Shown here: in pieces, positions 11,072 through 21,376 of the stretch | Layout of the letters: the number at the start of each line of letters is the position of its first letter | Numbering within the stretch: the stretch's first letter is position 1 | DNA from: Dastarcus helophoroides | Lineage: Eukaryota > Arthropoda > Insecta > Coleoptera > Bothrideridae | Assembly (NCBI GenBank): GCA_028583605.1 | Contig: CM053327.1 | Coordinates: forward strand, 17,533,629 to 17,597,628 | Length of the DNA stretch: 64,000 bases | Direction of reading: 5' to 3' | Notes under the pieces: model-generated | What the model was told of the DNA's origin: nothing | What the model saw: only the letters and a program-made list of their open reading frames with translations | Database searches by the model: none | Translations under genes and position numbers: made by a program

Positions 11072-14000
11072 GTAAGTTTCTTCATTGCAGGGATTGTTTG
11101 AATTATTTGTGTTTTGAACGACATATAACCTCTAAATAATTTTCAGCTTCTTAGTTTGAAGGCGGAAATTTTGAGGAAAAAAGAAGATCTATCTAAGGCG
11201 AAAGCTGATAATGCCGAAAAAATCAAGGTTATAAAGAAGAAGGCACCACTGGAACTTAAAAATAAAGGAGTTGAAGAGAGACAGTCCAAAGATCTGAATG
11301 CCGAAGAGGAAGATTTGCTTTCTAAATCGAGATCTATATTAGAAGCCAAGAGTAAATTGTATGATGAATTAGCCAGTAGCAAAGGGAGGGACTAAAGAAC
11401 AGATCGAATTAAAGAAGAGATATTTGGTCAGGTTTGATTGCAAAGAAAAAGGTGGTAAAAAGGATGATAGAAGAGATTGCCGATACAAAATATAGTGATG
11501 AATGATGATATAATAGAGGACTATGAGGCTGCAAAACATCCAGACGAAGAATGGTAATGTTATTCAATTTTCAGAGGAATAAAAACATATTTTTTTATTG
11601 ACTGTGATCTGGTAATATTGGGTGTTCAAATGAAAAAGACGTCGAGTGTGTTGCTATTTTTAATTAGAAGAAGACAGCAAAAAGGGCATGTGATTACTTA
11701 TAGGTGCGTTTACACCAGACACTATTCCGTATATTTCTCTCTGACATAAAATGTATTTTCTCTCTGACATAAGTATCAACTATCCTGAGAGAAGCTATCG
11801 CATCCCAGCTATGCAGATAAGTCTCAGATAGCTTCTCTCAGGATAGTTGACACTAAGGGTGCGTTTAGATTACTTTATTCCATACATTTCTCTGTGACAT
11901 AACTGTCAAGCTATCCTGAGAGAAGCTATCCGAAACTTATCTGCACAGCTGGGAGGAGATAGCTTCTCTCAGGATAGTTGACACTTATGTTGGAGAGAAA
12001 TGTACGGAATAAAGTGTCTGGGGTAAACGCACCATAACTGATTGTTTTGGTTAGTCTGTCAAGTCACACATTCACGTCTTATTTATTCAAAAGGGTTACA
12101 ATTTTTTAAGGGAAAAGAAAATCCTTTACAAAATTATTTTATTTAATAAAATATGATTTACATTAATGAGGTGTACAAATTCAGTAAAACAGTGTGAATC
12201 GCCTTTAAGGCCTTTATGTGATTTTATACAGAATCATTGGGGTTTTCCATCGGTAAGTTTGTTATGATTAGAGACCGGTTCTTACATATTTAATCTAAAA
12301 TCTAATGATGATGCATATTCTCCCTCTATTTACATTATTTATTGATGGGTACTTAATGGTTGAAGTCTTACTAAGTGCTGGGTGGGACATTTACTCTCCC
12401 TTGGAAAAGCAGTTGATCGAAAATTTATATTCAGCTACTAAGTTGGGTACCATTTTTTCTTAAAATTCTGCTCTTTTTGCAAATTTTGTCTTTTAGTTAA
12501 AACTTCAAATTTATTATTAAAATTTGCCTTTCTTATTAAAATCTGATCCCTTTAAAATTTTGAATTTATCTCAAATTTTTTCGTTTTTTTCTTCTTCAAT
12601 ACTTCCATTTTTCAAATTCGATCTTTCCTGAAATTTTCCACTTTTTTAAAATACGAATTTCTGCAAATTTCAATTTGTTTATCAAAATTTGCGTTTTCCT
12701 CAAAATTTGGTCGATCTTTTGGTGAAAAAGTAAAAACTTTAAAAAAATTTTTTTTGGAATTTTTGAATTTATGTAAAAAAATAAAAAGCGTAGCAAATTT
12801 TCCCTGGAAATTTTAAGGTTCTCGAAATTTTAAACCCAATTTTGTGAAAATTCCAACTTGTTTTCCAAAATGTTAACATTTATCCCAATATTGGATATTT
12901 TCTGATGTTATGGTGGGGCATTGTCTCCCTCTGACTTAAGCAGTCAGGAAAAAATAAATATTTGACCGAAAAATTTAAAGTTTTCCTCAAAATTTGCCCA
13001 TTTCTTTTTTTGCAAAATTTAAGTCGCTGAGATATTTTGAATTTCTACTAGATATTGTCTTTCCTTGAAATTTATTTCCTAATTATGGCTTTCTCTCAAA
13101 ATTTAGTATCCCAATTTTAAGATTTTTCTCGTCTTTCATCTTTTTCAAAACGTTATTTTTTTAACATTGGATCTTTTTTAAAAATTTTTACCTGCTACAA
13201 TCAGAACTTTTAAATTTTTACTGTTTGCCTTAAATTTGACTTATTCTAGAAATTTTCATGTTTATCTCCAAATTCAGTATTTAATATTTCTGGAGAAGAC
13301 TACGTTTTTTTCAAAATTTGTCTTTTTTTTTCAAAATTTCGATCTTTTGCGAAATTTCTATTTACCTTTCAAAAATTGGTTTTTGGAAATTTAGATTTTT
13401 TTTTTCCTTGAAATTCATCTTTTTCTCGAAATTTCGACATTTTTCTCAAAAGTCATCCTTTAGAAATTTCGACTTCTATGTCATCATAACCATTATGGTC
13501 CTAGAAATTTTAATTTTTCATCTCGAAATTATTCTTGTATCAAAATTTCGATTTTTTGTTGTTTAAAATTCCTCTTTTTTATGAACAACTATTCTCAGAT
13601 ATGACTATTTTTTCAAAACATAACCTTCTGTGGGAAATGTCTATGGTTTCCTCGTTTCGTCTTTTTGCTCAAAATACGTCTTTTTTGGGATTTTCGACTA
13701 TTTCTTCAAAATTCGTTTTTTTTTCTCAAATTTTCATTTTATTCCAGAATTCGACTTCTTTTCAAAATTCTTTGGAAATTTTCAAATTTTTTCCTAATAT
13801 TCGACCCTCGAAACTTCGGCCGTTTTTTTTTTCGAAATTTTAGATCTTAGAATCTAAATTTCCCGAAATTTTGACTGGATTCCTAAAGTTTCTAGAAATT
13901 TCAACTATTTTCTGGAAATTCGTTTTTTTCTTGAAATTTTTTTCTTTTCTCTTAAAATAAGGTGTTTTTCCTAAAATTCTGGTTTATTCTCAAAGTTCTA

Positions 14001-17000
14001 CTTTTTGGTTTCTTTATTCATCTTTTTTTGCGAAATCCCGTCATTTTTTCTTGAAATAATCATACTGAAGAATAAACTCGAAATTTTAAAAAAAATCTAA
14101 TAATTTAGAAGGATACAATGTATTATAAATGTTATAATTTGACAAAAATACAATATCTACAAAAAAATTGAAATCATTAAAAAATTTCGAAATTAAAAAA
14201 AAATAATTTTAAACAATCGAAATTCCTAAAAAGTAAAATTAAAAAAAATGAAATCTTTCAAAAAAAAAGATAGAAAAGTTTAGACAAAATCAATGTTTGA
14301 AAATGATGAATTTTGAAAATCACAGTTTTAAAAAAGTCGACATTTTGAAGTCTCTATTTTGAAAAAAAAGCCGAGATTTTTCAAAAAATTTTGAAATACT
14401 TAAAAAAATCGAAATTAAAATAATAACATTTTCAACATCGAAATTTAAAAAAAAAGAAATAACAATTTGGCAAAAAGGACCGAACTTTTTATAAAAGTCA
14501 ATCCATCCTCAAGTTTGTTGAAAAAAAAACTGCGAATTTCAACTTACTTTTTTGAATAAATGTTGAAATTTGAAGATCAACAAACTCAGAACAAAACAAA
14601 ATTCAGAATTTACTAAAACTAAATTGATTTTGAAAGAAAAAAACCAAATTTCGAGAAAAAACTTTTAAATTTGGGCAAGCACCTACCAGAAATTTGTCAA
14701 AATTGGAAACAAATTTGTTCACACTGGAATTACATTTATTCAAATTAATAGCAAATTAGTTTAAATTAGAATCAAACCTATTCAAATTAAAAGGAAACGT
14801 ATCGAAATTAAAAGCAAATTGGTTAAACTGAAAGCAATTAAAAGCAAATTTGTTTAAAAGGAAAGGAAAATTCTTCAAATCAGAAGCAAATTTGTTAAAC
14901 TTAACAGCATTAAATTGTTAGAAATCAAAATTTTTAATTGAATTTTCAAAAGTTGGCATTTTCAAAAAGTTAAACTTCAAATACTTTCAAAGAGAAGAAA
15001 ATTTCTCAAAAAAATGAAACGTCAAGGTTTCAAAAAAGTAGAAATTTTGAAAAAGTCAAATTTTGAAAGAAGTCATATTTATAAATAATCGGACAAATTT
15101 TAAAATGTCACAGTTTTGAGAAAAAAAAAATCTAAATTTTAGAAAAATTTTCGAAATTAAAAAGAGTAATTCTTCCAACAAAAGTAATATTTTTAAAAAA
15201 CGTCGAAATTCACAAAAAATTAAAAACTTCAAGAAAAAAGTCGAAATTAATAAAATAAATTCAAATTTTGTCCAAAAAAAGTTAAAATTTTGAAAGCGAA
15301 CCGAAACTTTCAAAATAAAGAGCAAAATTATTTTTTTAGAGAAGTGGAAATTTTAAAATATTAAATGTTCAAGAAGAGGCCACATTTACGAAAATGGAAT
15401 TTTTCAAAAAAAAGTCGAAATATTCATGAGTGAAAATTTTCAAAAAGTAAACATTTCTAGAGATAGTTGCCAAAAGATCCAAATTTCAGAAAAGGCAACA
15501 TTTTTAAAACTTCAATACGACCAATAGGACCAAAATATAAAAAAACAACCTTTGAAAAGTCTTTTTTAAGCCAAAATAAAAAGAATTAATTTTTTCACAA
15601 AATAAGTAAACATTTTCAAAAAATGTTAAAACTTCTTTAAAAAGCGATTTCAAAAAATTATATAATTTTTTACTTCTCTTAAAATTCTAATGCATAAACG
15701 TATTTATTAATTTCACTTGACATAAACCAAATTGAAAACCAAGGAGTGCACATAAATATTTTCTAGGGTTGAATACACAGATTATTTGGGCAGAACAAGA
15801 ACATGTCTAAGAAAAGACCTGCATTATTTAAAATCACAGGAGAAACATCTAAAACGAAACGATCATGAGGACCATGAAGAAGTTTTGTCAGAGCCTGAGA
15901 AAATTCCAGAAGAACCAAAAGAACCTTCCGAGCCAACAGAAAAAGAATTGATATCCGGAGATATGCGGCGTGAAATGTTAAGAAGACAATGGGAAGAAGA
16001 AGAAGAGGAATTAAAAAATAAAAATAACATCCACTATCAAGATATCCTCTTTAGCGGTAAATATGTTATTGATTTGTTTTCATTTTATGTTAATTGAATT
16101 TCTGTAGAGGCTAGAACTCATGGTGTTGGCTACTATGGTTTCTCGAAGGATGAAGAAGAAAGAGCACGGCAACAAAAGGAATTAAAAAACCTACGAGAAG
16201 CCACCAAAAAGGCCCAGGATTTAGCCGAGCAATTAAAAGCTAAAAGAGAAAAGCAACTAGCAGCAAGACTTAGAGCAGCCCAAAACCGAAAGAGAGCAAG
16301 AATGGGATTACCACCACTTGAAGACAGTAAGTTTATCTATTTTCCTGAGTTATCACATTTTTTAACACCAATTGTTTCAGATGAAGAAGAAGCTAAACCA
16401 TTGCAACTTGTTGAACCAGAGGAGAAGTTAAATGAGGAAGACATAATGAAACAGAAACTTCTAGAAGAAGCTAGACGTAATCATATAAGACCGTGGGACA
16501 TTGGTAAAGAAGGACTTAAAAAACATTATGAATATTCACAGGATGAGTGGGTTGAGAAAAAGCGAGAAGAAAGAATTGATGAATTTGCACCTCCGAGTGC
16601 CTATAGAAAGGATTTTAGAAGTAGAGTATTATCACCATCACCTGAACGTAGAGAGGAACCCAAAACATTACATTTTACGTCGAGAAAAAGTCTCAGATCT
16701 CATGAAAAAGATAAGAAGCATCAGTCTATAAACCCATACAAAATATCTAAAGATGAGACTGATGATAGCGGAAGTGATGTAGAAGATGATAGCTTACTAA
16801 AAGATTACTATTCAACTCAAAGTACTAATTCACGATGTGATACATCGAAGTTTTCCAAAGATAATCAAGAACATGTCAAAACTTCCAACCAAAATAATTT
16901 GAAAGAGGAGGAAAAAGTAGAACATATAGTTTATGCAGATGATGACCCAGATTTAAGTGCATCTAGCACCAGAAGTTTTACTGAAGATAACGTTACTAAA

Positions 17001-17213
17001 ACAACATATTTAGCTTTTGCCGATAATGATACAAGAAAAGTTTTGACAACCCATGTAGACAGTTCTGATAGTGATACAAATAGCAGTAGCAGTAAAAAAC
17101 CCAAATTGGGTAACATAGAAGAATCAGTTGAAGCTGGTCTTAAATTTTTAAGGCAACAAGTGGAGCATAAAAGGCAGTCGAAAAGAAGAAAGGAAGATAT
17201 GTTTTTGTTTTAA
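11042..17213 (+). CDS. CCDC174: CCDC174 homologue (coiled-coil domain-containing protein 174), five exons, frame-disrupted exon 2
   Basis: Exons 11042-11071, 11147-11553, 15767-16056, 16108-16326 and 16381-17213 join with compatible phases, all with GT donors and AG acceptors; the sum is 1779 bases (592 residues plus stop). Family hallmarks seen: N-terminal SSLLSLKAEILRKKEDL, then KLYDELASS, then the signature EEWVEYTDYLGRTRTC split across exons 2/3, then RREMLRRQWEEEEEELK, HYQDILFS, EARTHGVGYYGFSKDEEE, and a long Lys/Glu/Arg coiled coil, ending in GLKFLRQQVEHKRQSKRR. CCDC174 proteins are nuclear and linked to RNA processing and the exon-junction complex (known for the family). Exon 2 as given contains three successive frame shifts (about 11385-11510) that cancel in total length, so the outer exons remain in register. 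Either these are assembly indels or the locus is decaying. Confidence 0.85.
11147..11553 (+). CDS. CCDC174: CCDC174 coding exon 2 (three frame shifts)
   Basis: Begins after TTTTCAG. Frame 0 reads LLSLKAEILRKKEDLSK and onward to ASSKGRD-stop near 11394. The conserved continuation moves to frame +1 (QIELKKRYLVRFD, about 11405-11450), then frame +2 (MIEEIADTKYSDE, 11464-11502), then back to frame 0 (DDIIEDYEAAKHPDEEW) up to the donor TG|GTAATG. Total length 407 keeps the phase-2 junction with exon 3 correct. Confidence 0.75.
11616..11650. mobile_element. Remnant terminal repeat of the TTCAATTGAACACCC family
   Basis: TTGGGTGTTCAAATGAAAAA followed by GACGTCGAGTGTG matches the terminal inverted repeat of the elements at 9171-9540 and 45876-46273. 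Only one end remains. Confidence 0.4.
11703..12033. mobile_element. PIF/Harbinger-like MITE, two units in tandem
   Basis: GGTGCGTTTACACCAGACAC at the left and GTAAACGCACC at the right are inverted repeats. Each unit contains an internal stem built from TATCCTGAGAGAAGCTATC and its complement. The second unit starts at 11858 (GGTGCGTTTAGATTAC), and the first lacks its own right end. Same family as 39549-39728 and 41387-41584. Flanking TTA-type duplications at the other copies point to PIF/Harbinger (inference). Confidence 0.75.
12440..14060 (-). repeat. Degenerate GTCGAAATTTTG array, minus orientation
   Basis: T-rich copies (TTTTTTCTCGAAATTTCGAC-like words). Open frames here are Phe/Ser/Leu strings without homology signals. 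Confidence 0.7.
14070..15690 (+). repeat. Degenerate GTCGAAATTTTG array, plus orientation
   Basis: A-rich copies, opposite in orientation to the preceding block with the switch near 14060-14100. Around 14690-14900 the unit changes to an imperfect tandem of AAAGCAAATTTGTTTAAA. Confidence 0.7.
15767..16056 (+). CDS. CCDC174: CCDC174 coding exon 3
   Basis: Acceptor TTTCTAG, donor GCG|GTAAAT. Completes the Trp codon from exon 2 and encodes VEYTDYLGRTRTCLRKDL, an acidic Pro/Glu linker, and RREMLRRQWEEEEEELK, the most conserved part of the family. Confidence 0.85.
16108..16326 (+). CDS. CCDC174: CCDC174 coding exon 4
   Basis: Acceptor CTGTAG, donor GACA|GTAAGT. Encodes EARTHGVGYYGFSKDEEE and a basic coiled coil (KNLREATKKAQDLAEQLKAK, then LAARLRAAQNRKRARMG). 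Separated from exon 3 by a 51-base intron. Confidence 0.85.
16327..16380 (+). other. 54-base in-frame, stop-free intron (exitron-like)
   Basis: GTAAGT to TTTCAG, exactly 54 bases, divisible by three and without a stop. Retention would insert 18 residues between LEDS and DEEEAKP without frame loss. Confidence 0.55.
16381..17213 (+). CDS. CCDC174: CCDC174 coding exon 5 (C-terminus)
   Basis: Encodes the IRPWDIGKEG motif, WVEKKREERIDEFAPPSAYR, a Ser/Asp-rich low-complexity region and the terminal GLKFLRQQVEHKRQSKRRK. Stop TAA at 17211-17213. Confidence 0.85.
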
Positions 17214-17260
17214 GTTATACCAGAAGTTTTTAAGTTATACCAGAAGTTTTTAAGTTATGC
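17211..17260 (+). repeat. 20-base tandem repeat at the CCDC174 stop codon
   Basis: TAAGTTATACCAGAAGTTTT occurs twice exactly (17211-17250), followed by a partial third copy. Each copy starts with TAA, the first being the stop codon. Confidence 0.9.
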
Positions 17261-17266
17261 AATAAA
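17261..17266 (+). terminator. Polyadenylation signal AATAAA of CCDC174
   Basis: AATAAA 48 bases after the stop codon, directly after the 20-base repeats. Confidence 0.6.
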
Positions 17267-17579
17267 GAATCTATGAAAACTATATTAGTTTTTTTTAATT
17301 GCTTTATATGTTAAGTTATAAAGCTGAAACAAAATGTGACATCATAGCCGCTGTACCAGTAGAACAAGGTTCACTTTTCCAACAAAGGGAGTTTAGCATG
17401 TTCAGAACTATAAAGTTGTTTTAAGATATTTATATTACTTAATTTCTGAATCTGAAATACAGAAGGGAAAAATAAGTCTTAAAAGTGTAAATATTATAAT
17501 TAAGCTAGCTGCTACCTGCGACTTCTTTCACGCTATTAAAGGGTAGTGTTTTAGGATATAAGGGAGGCTACTTTGTATC

Positions 17580-18715
17580 TGGGGTTTCAAGGAACTTCTA
17601 CATCAATTTTGGTAAAAATCAAGTAAAACTGGAAATTTTAAAGAAATAAGTCGATGTTTCGAATAAAATTATGTTAACAAATTTAGAGTTTTTTCGCGAT
17701 ATACCGATTTTAATATGGACCTTTGAAAGTTTCCTCTCGAACAACCCCTTTAGATTTGAATTTTAAAATTAAATACTTAAGTTAAACCGGCAATTTCGAG
17801 TATAAAAGTCGAAAATTAACTTTTTTTTAATTTTGCTTTTTCTGGTTTTTTTGGTTTTCTCTAGTAATTTAAGGTTTTTATTGTTTTTCTCAAAATTTCA
17901 ATGTATTGTTATTTTTTAAACTTTAATTTTTTTATCGATGACTTTAAAATAGAAATTTCCAGTAATCATTTAATATATAATTTTGTTCGTTATTTTTATT
18001 TTATTTGTATAATTTCCGTTTTTTGCTTTTTCCCTTGAAAATCCAAAGTTTTTCCAAGTTTTTCGTATTAAAAATCGAAATTCGTAAATTTCAAGTTTCT
18101 CTGGAAGTTTGGACTATTTTTTATCAAAATTCCGACATTGAATTTATAAAAAAGGTAGATTTTCATTTTAAAGCTAAATTTTTGGTTTAAAAACTAAAAA
18201 TTAAAGTGTAAACTGGAATGTTAAAAATTTTTAAAGATATACCTTTTTTTTTCAGAAATTCCGATTTTAAAGTAAAAAGTTAGAGTTTTGCCTCAAAAAT
18301 CAAAGTTCAAATCTAAATTTAAATAAAAATTATAAGTTTAAACTTTAGATTAGAATTTTTGACAACGAGACTTTCAAGTTTGCTTCTGAAATTTTGAGTG
18401 TAAGGTCGTAATTTTGTAGTCATTTGACCAACAAAAAAATAATCTGAAAATTTCCAATCCTTCCTAAGACGTAATATTTTTCTAGTCGCATAAAAATATT
18501 TTTATAACATTTTTTGTCAAAATATAAACTTCGGTCAGAATAAAAAAAATAGAAATTGCTATTTTATTTTTGAAATTATAATATAAAAGAGGATTTAAAA
18601 ATTTTGATTTTTATTTTCGAACCTTAAATTTGAATCAGTAAAATCATATATTAAACTCAAAATTTAAAGGTTAAATTCAGCTTAAAATAAGTAATTTCAA
18701 GTTGTTTTTAATGGA
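17580..18715. repeat. Diffuse AT-rich array of the GTCGAAATTTTG family
   Basis: More decayed than the others: scattered TTTCGAGT, AAATTTTGA and AAAGTCGAAA words, ending at the boundary sequence 18713-18785. Confidence 0.5.
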
Positions 18716-18785
18716 ACGGACTGGTCCTTGGTTATCTTCAAAAAATGAAATACAAATATTGTCCCCTGAAATCAAGAAACATTAA
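18713..18785 (+). repeat. Array-boundary sequence, copy 2
   Basis: GGAACGGACTGG, TTATCTTCAAAAAATGAAAT, TTGTCCCCTGAAATCAAGAA. Same words and order as the reverse complement of 8950-9035, adjoining an array at its other side. Confidence 0.5.
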
Positions 18786-19545
18786 AAAACGCAACAAAGG
18801 TTGCTCCAACACGTTTCGATAGTGAAGCTATAGATGTTAAAGAAATACTGAAGATGATGAACCTCCAAAATATTGTTGGGTTATCATATCTAAATTATTT
18901 TCATCCAGTTCTAAAAAAATCATTATCGACATTTCTAAGCCCCTTTAAAGTACTCTGTACGGTTGCACCTCGTTACGGCTTTACGTTACTTAATTAAAAT
19001 TGTTTGCTTTCATAGGAATAAAATTATATCACATTTTCATGAAAACTGCATTTGAAGATAAAATTTATTTTATTACAAAATTCTAATTAAACTCTACAAA
19101 AACACAAAAAAAATAATTGTTTTTAAACAAAATCCGCGCTACGATCTTTGTAAGAAATAAAGTATTCCTTACTTTCTCATCAAAGTTGTTTAAATCCAAA
19201 TCTACAAATTAATAATTAGACCCTAGAATGGGTACTGCTATCTCTGTGTGAATAGAGGTACTATTGGCAGTTAGGCCTGTAAGCGGCACAATTAGCAATC
19301 AGATCAGCTGGCACTTACGTATTTAGCATCATAAATCGTAAATACACACTTCAAACCCTGACTCGTACTCACCATTTGGCAATGTCGCATGAGCCGAGCG
19401 GCGTACCGCGGGATAGCTTTAACGTGGTATTCTGCAGTTTATTTCTCCGTAACCCGTGGAGGCCGTTGATAGACATCGCACGGCAGCCACGCTAGGTGCA
19501 TATTTCTGCGCGCACCAAGTTATTTAAATTTCCCTATAACATATA
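18786..19545. other. Gene-free region between array and solo LTR
   Basis: No supported gene. 19380-19510 is noticeably GC-richer (GAGCCGAGCGGCGTACCGCG) and may be older TE sequence. Confidence 0.3.
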
Positions 19546-19549
19546 ATAT

Positions 19550-19912
19550 TGTAACGCAATGTAAATAGATAGAATAGAATTGTAGAATTTAGTATGTAAG
19601 AAAAGTTTCTAGAAACATATGATAAGGGGAAAGCCGCCGCGATAACGAAGCAAACGGCAGATAAGCGTTCCAGAAGTTTCGGCAAACGATAAGCCTTATC
19701 TGCGGGATTTTTCCAGAACCTGGGAGCAAAAACTATATAAAGGCTGTCGCCTTTCCCTCAAGTCAGTTAGAGTCAGTGTAATTAGTGAGTTAGTAGTTAG
19801 AAGTAAATAAATTAGTTTATTATTCAGTTGTAGTGTTCCGAGTTTAGTTTGGTAATAAAGGGGGTATCATTCAATTCAGCAAGTGTTAATTCGAATCGAT
19901 AAGCTCGTAACA
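19550..19912 (+). mobile_element. Solo LTR (363 bp), Ty3/gypsy-like
   Basis: Starts TGTAACGCAATG and ends GCTCGTAACA, flanked on both sides by ATAT (19546-19549 and 19913-19916), a 4-base target-site duplication. Internal order is that of an LTR: TATA box (CTATATAAAGG near 19734), a promoter-like AGTCAGTTAGAGTCAGTG, and an AATAAAGG polyadenylation signal near 19854. No internal coding region follows, so it is a solo LTR. The 4-base duplication suits Ty3/gypsy; the family is not identified. Confidence 0.75.
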
Positions 19913-20207
19913 ATATAATGGAGTAAAACGTTTACTTTATTCCAAGTCACTCACAAGCATTATTAGTTAATTAGTATAGCATCATTTTGTGTTTAAAAAT
20001 GTGATAAATCCAAGTCTTTTACATTAAACAGAAAAGAAGAGATGGCTCATTTCACGAGGAGTGCGCCCCCTTGCGCTCTTTAAGACCACCCGCCACTGGC
20101 ATTATTACATATTATTTGGTGATGGTCTGAGATTTAAACTTCGCGCCATTAAAACCGGAACAGTGACGGCAGGAAAACAAACCGCGAACGTCAACGTCAA
20201 CTGTCAA

Positions 20208-20215
20208 TTCTTTTC
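20208..20215 (+). promoter_or_regulatory. TCT initiator / 5' TOP start of RpL30
   Basis: TTCTTTTC fits the polypyrimidine TCT initiator used by insect ribosomal-protein genes (YC+1TTTY). It places the likely first base at C20210, giving a pyrimidine-starting mRNA subject to TOP-type translational control. Confidence 0.55.
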
Positions 20216-20263
20216 AAGTTTTAGTGAGTCCATTTCGCACGTGGATAACTAAATATCCAAAAG
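20210..20263 (+). other. RpL30: RpL30 non-coding first exon
   Basis: 54-base leader inferred from the TCT start to the donor AAG|GTATGT at 20264. The 142-base intron ends in TTTTTCAG at about 20400, just before the coding exon. Confidence 0.55.
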
Positions 20264-20405
20264 GTATGTCGATAATGCATGTAATTCTTCTTTAATCAGC
20301 TTAAATTTGTTCATTACGACTATTTGGGTATTAAATTTTATTATCATACGAAATATTTTGGTAAATTTTATTTAAAACACTTATAACCTCTCTTTTTCAG
20401 TCAAC

Positions 20406-20513
20406 ATGGTCGCCCAAAAGAAACAGAAAAAAGCCATTGAGAGCATTAACAGCCGTCTGGCTCTTGTTATGAAATCTGGCAAATATTGTTTGGGATACAA
20501 GCAGACACTTAAA
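20406..20513 (+). CDS. RpL30: RpL30 coding exon 1
   Basis: Begins at ATG six bases after the acceptor, ends KQTLK before donor GTAAGT (phase 0). Confidence 0.95.
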
Positions 20514-21318
20514 GTAAGTAAGAGAACCGCATTGGAATAGTGGTTTGATTTCTGTTAAGAACATGGGGCATTTGGAATATCCGTTCATCTTGTAGAGATG
20601 GATGGGTCTTGAAGCATTCGTTTAAAAAAACCAAATCATTGAAGTGAATCAAAAGAATTAAAGCTGTTTTCCGAGTTTATTATTCATTAGATAGGCTTTA
20701 GTTTAGTTCCTTGTTTGTATTTTTTGCAAGAAATTTGTTCTATCTTCATCAAGGTCTTGTAAATGTTTCGATATGTAGACAAGTAGGGTAACTAGTGCCA
20801 GTAGCTAGCTTGTTTAAACAGTGGTGTAGTGTCAGAAGCATAGTGTAATCTTCTGTAACTGTTTTATCATTGAGTGTAAATGTAGCAAACTACTCGCACA
20901 GAAAAACTGTTTTTACTACATAATGCTGATCAAAAAAAAAAGATATATTTCAATAAATAAGTTTGTTATACACAAATAAATTTGTGCGATGCTATGGGCT
21001 TGTATTTTGCGACTATTAAGTCAAATTCTTCTACAGTTAAGTAAATTTGTAATACAATCAAATCTTTTATTTCAGACACTCCGTCAAGGAAAAGCTAAAC
21101 TTATTATTATCTCCAACAACACCCCTCCACTAAGAAAATCTGAAATTGAATACTATGCTATGTTGGCCAAGACTGGTGTACATCATTACACTGGAAATAA
21201 TGTTGAATTAGGAACAGCTTGTGGAAAATACTTCAGGGTGTGCGCTATGTCGATCACAGACCCTGGAGATTCCGATATCATTAAATCTATGCCTGCTGGA
21301 GATGGTGGTCAACAATAA
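20406..21318 (+). CDS. RpL30: 60S ribosomal protein L30 (eL30)
   Basis: Coding exons 20406-20513 (36 codons) and 21076-21318 (80 codons plus stop) join in phase 0 to a 116-residue protein, the usual length. The N-terminus [17 protein letters not shown] and the central [39 protein letters not shown] and [11 protein letters not shown] segments are diagnostic of eL30. The protein belongs to the L7Ae-like RNA-binding fold, sits in the large subunit near intersubunit bridges, and in several eukaryotes also binds kink-turn RNAs (family knowledge). No frame damage. The start was chosen because the ATG at 20406 follows the acceptor directly and gives the family N-terminus. It is a unit of its own; neighbours are unrelated. 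Confidence 0.97.
21076..21318 (+). CDS. RpL30: RpL30 coding exon 2
   Basis: Follows TTATTTCAG; encodes [15 protein letters not shown] to AGDGGQQ and stop TAA. Confidence 0.95.
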   Translation, partial: TLRQGKAKLIIISNNTPPLRKSEIEYYAMLAKTGVHHYTGNNVELGTACGKYFRVCAMSITDPGDSDIIKSMPAGDGGQQ

Positions 21319-21370
21319 ATAATTAGGTTCCATTGATAATTTATATATTTTGTAATGTTTGAGTTTAAAC

Positions 21371-21376
21371 AATAAA
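21371..21376 (+). terminator. RpL30 polyadenylation signal
   Basis: AATAAA 53 bases after the stop codon. Confidence 0.7.

Larger units (their letters stand above)
11554..15766 (+). other. CCDC174 intron 2 (4.2 kb) filled with repeats
   Basis: Holds a remnant of the TTCAATTGAACACCC family at 11616-11650, a tandem pair of Harbinger-like MITEs (11703-12033), about 400 bases of unremarkable AT-rich sequence, then two opposed arrays (12440-14060 and 14070-15690). Confidence 0.7.

Noticed and set aside
13318..15325. Phe/Ser/Leu-rich frames (82-103 codons) resembling membrane proteins
   Set aside because: Product of TTC/TTT-rich array sequence; hydrophobicity follows from base composition.
19225..19330. 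tRNA-like segment in GC-richer sequence
   Set aside because: No cloverleaf, A box or B box could be assembled.
20514..21075. Intronic snoRNA in RpL30 intron 2
   Set aside because: Small hairpins exist (near 20580-20605 and 20820-20865), but no convincing C/D or H/ACA box pair was found.
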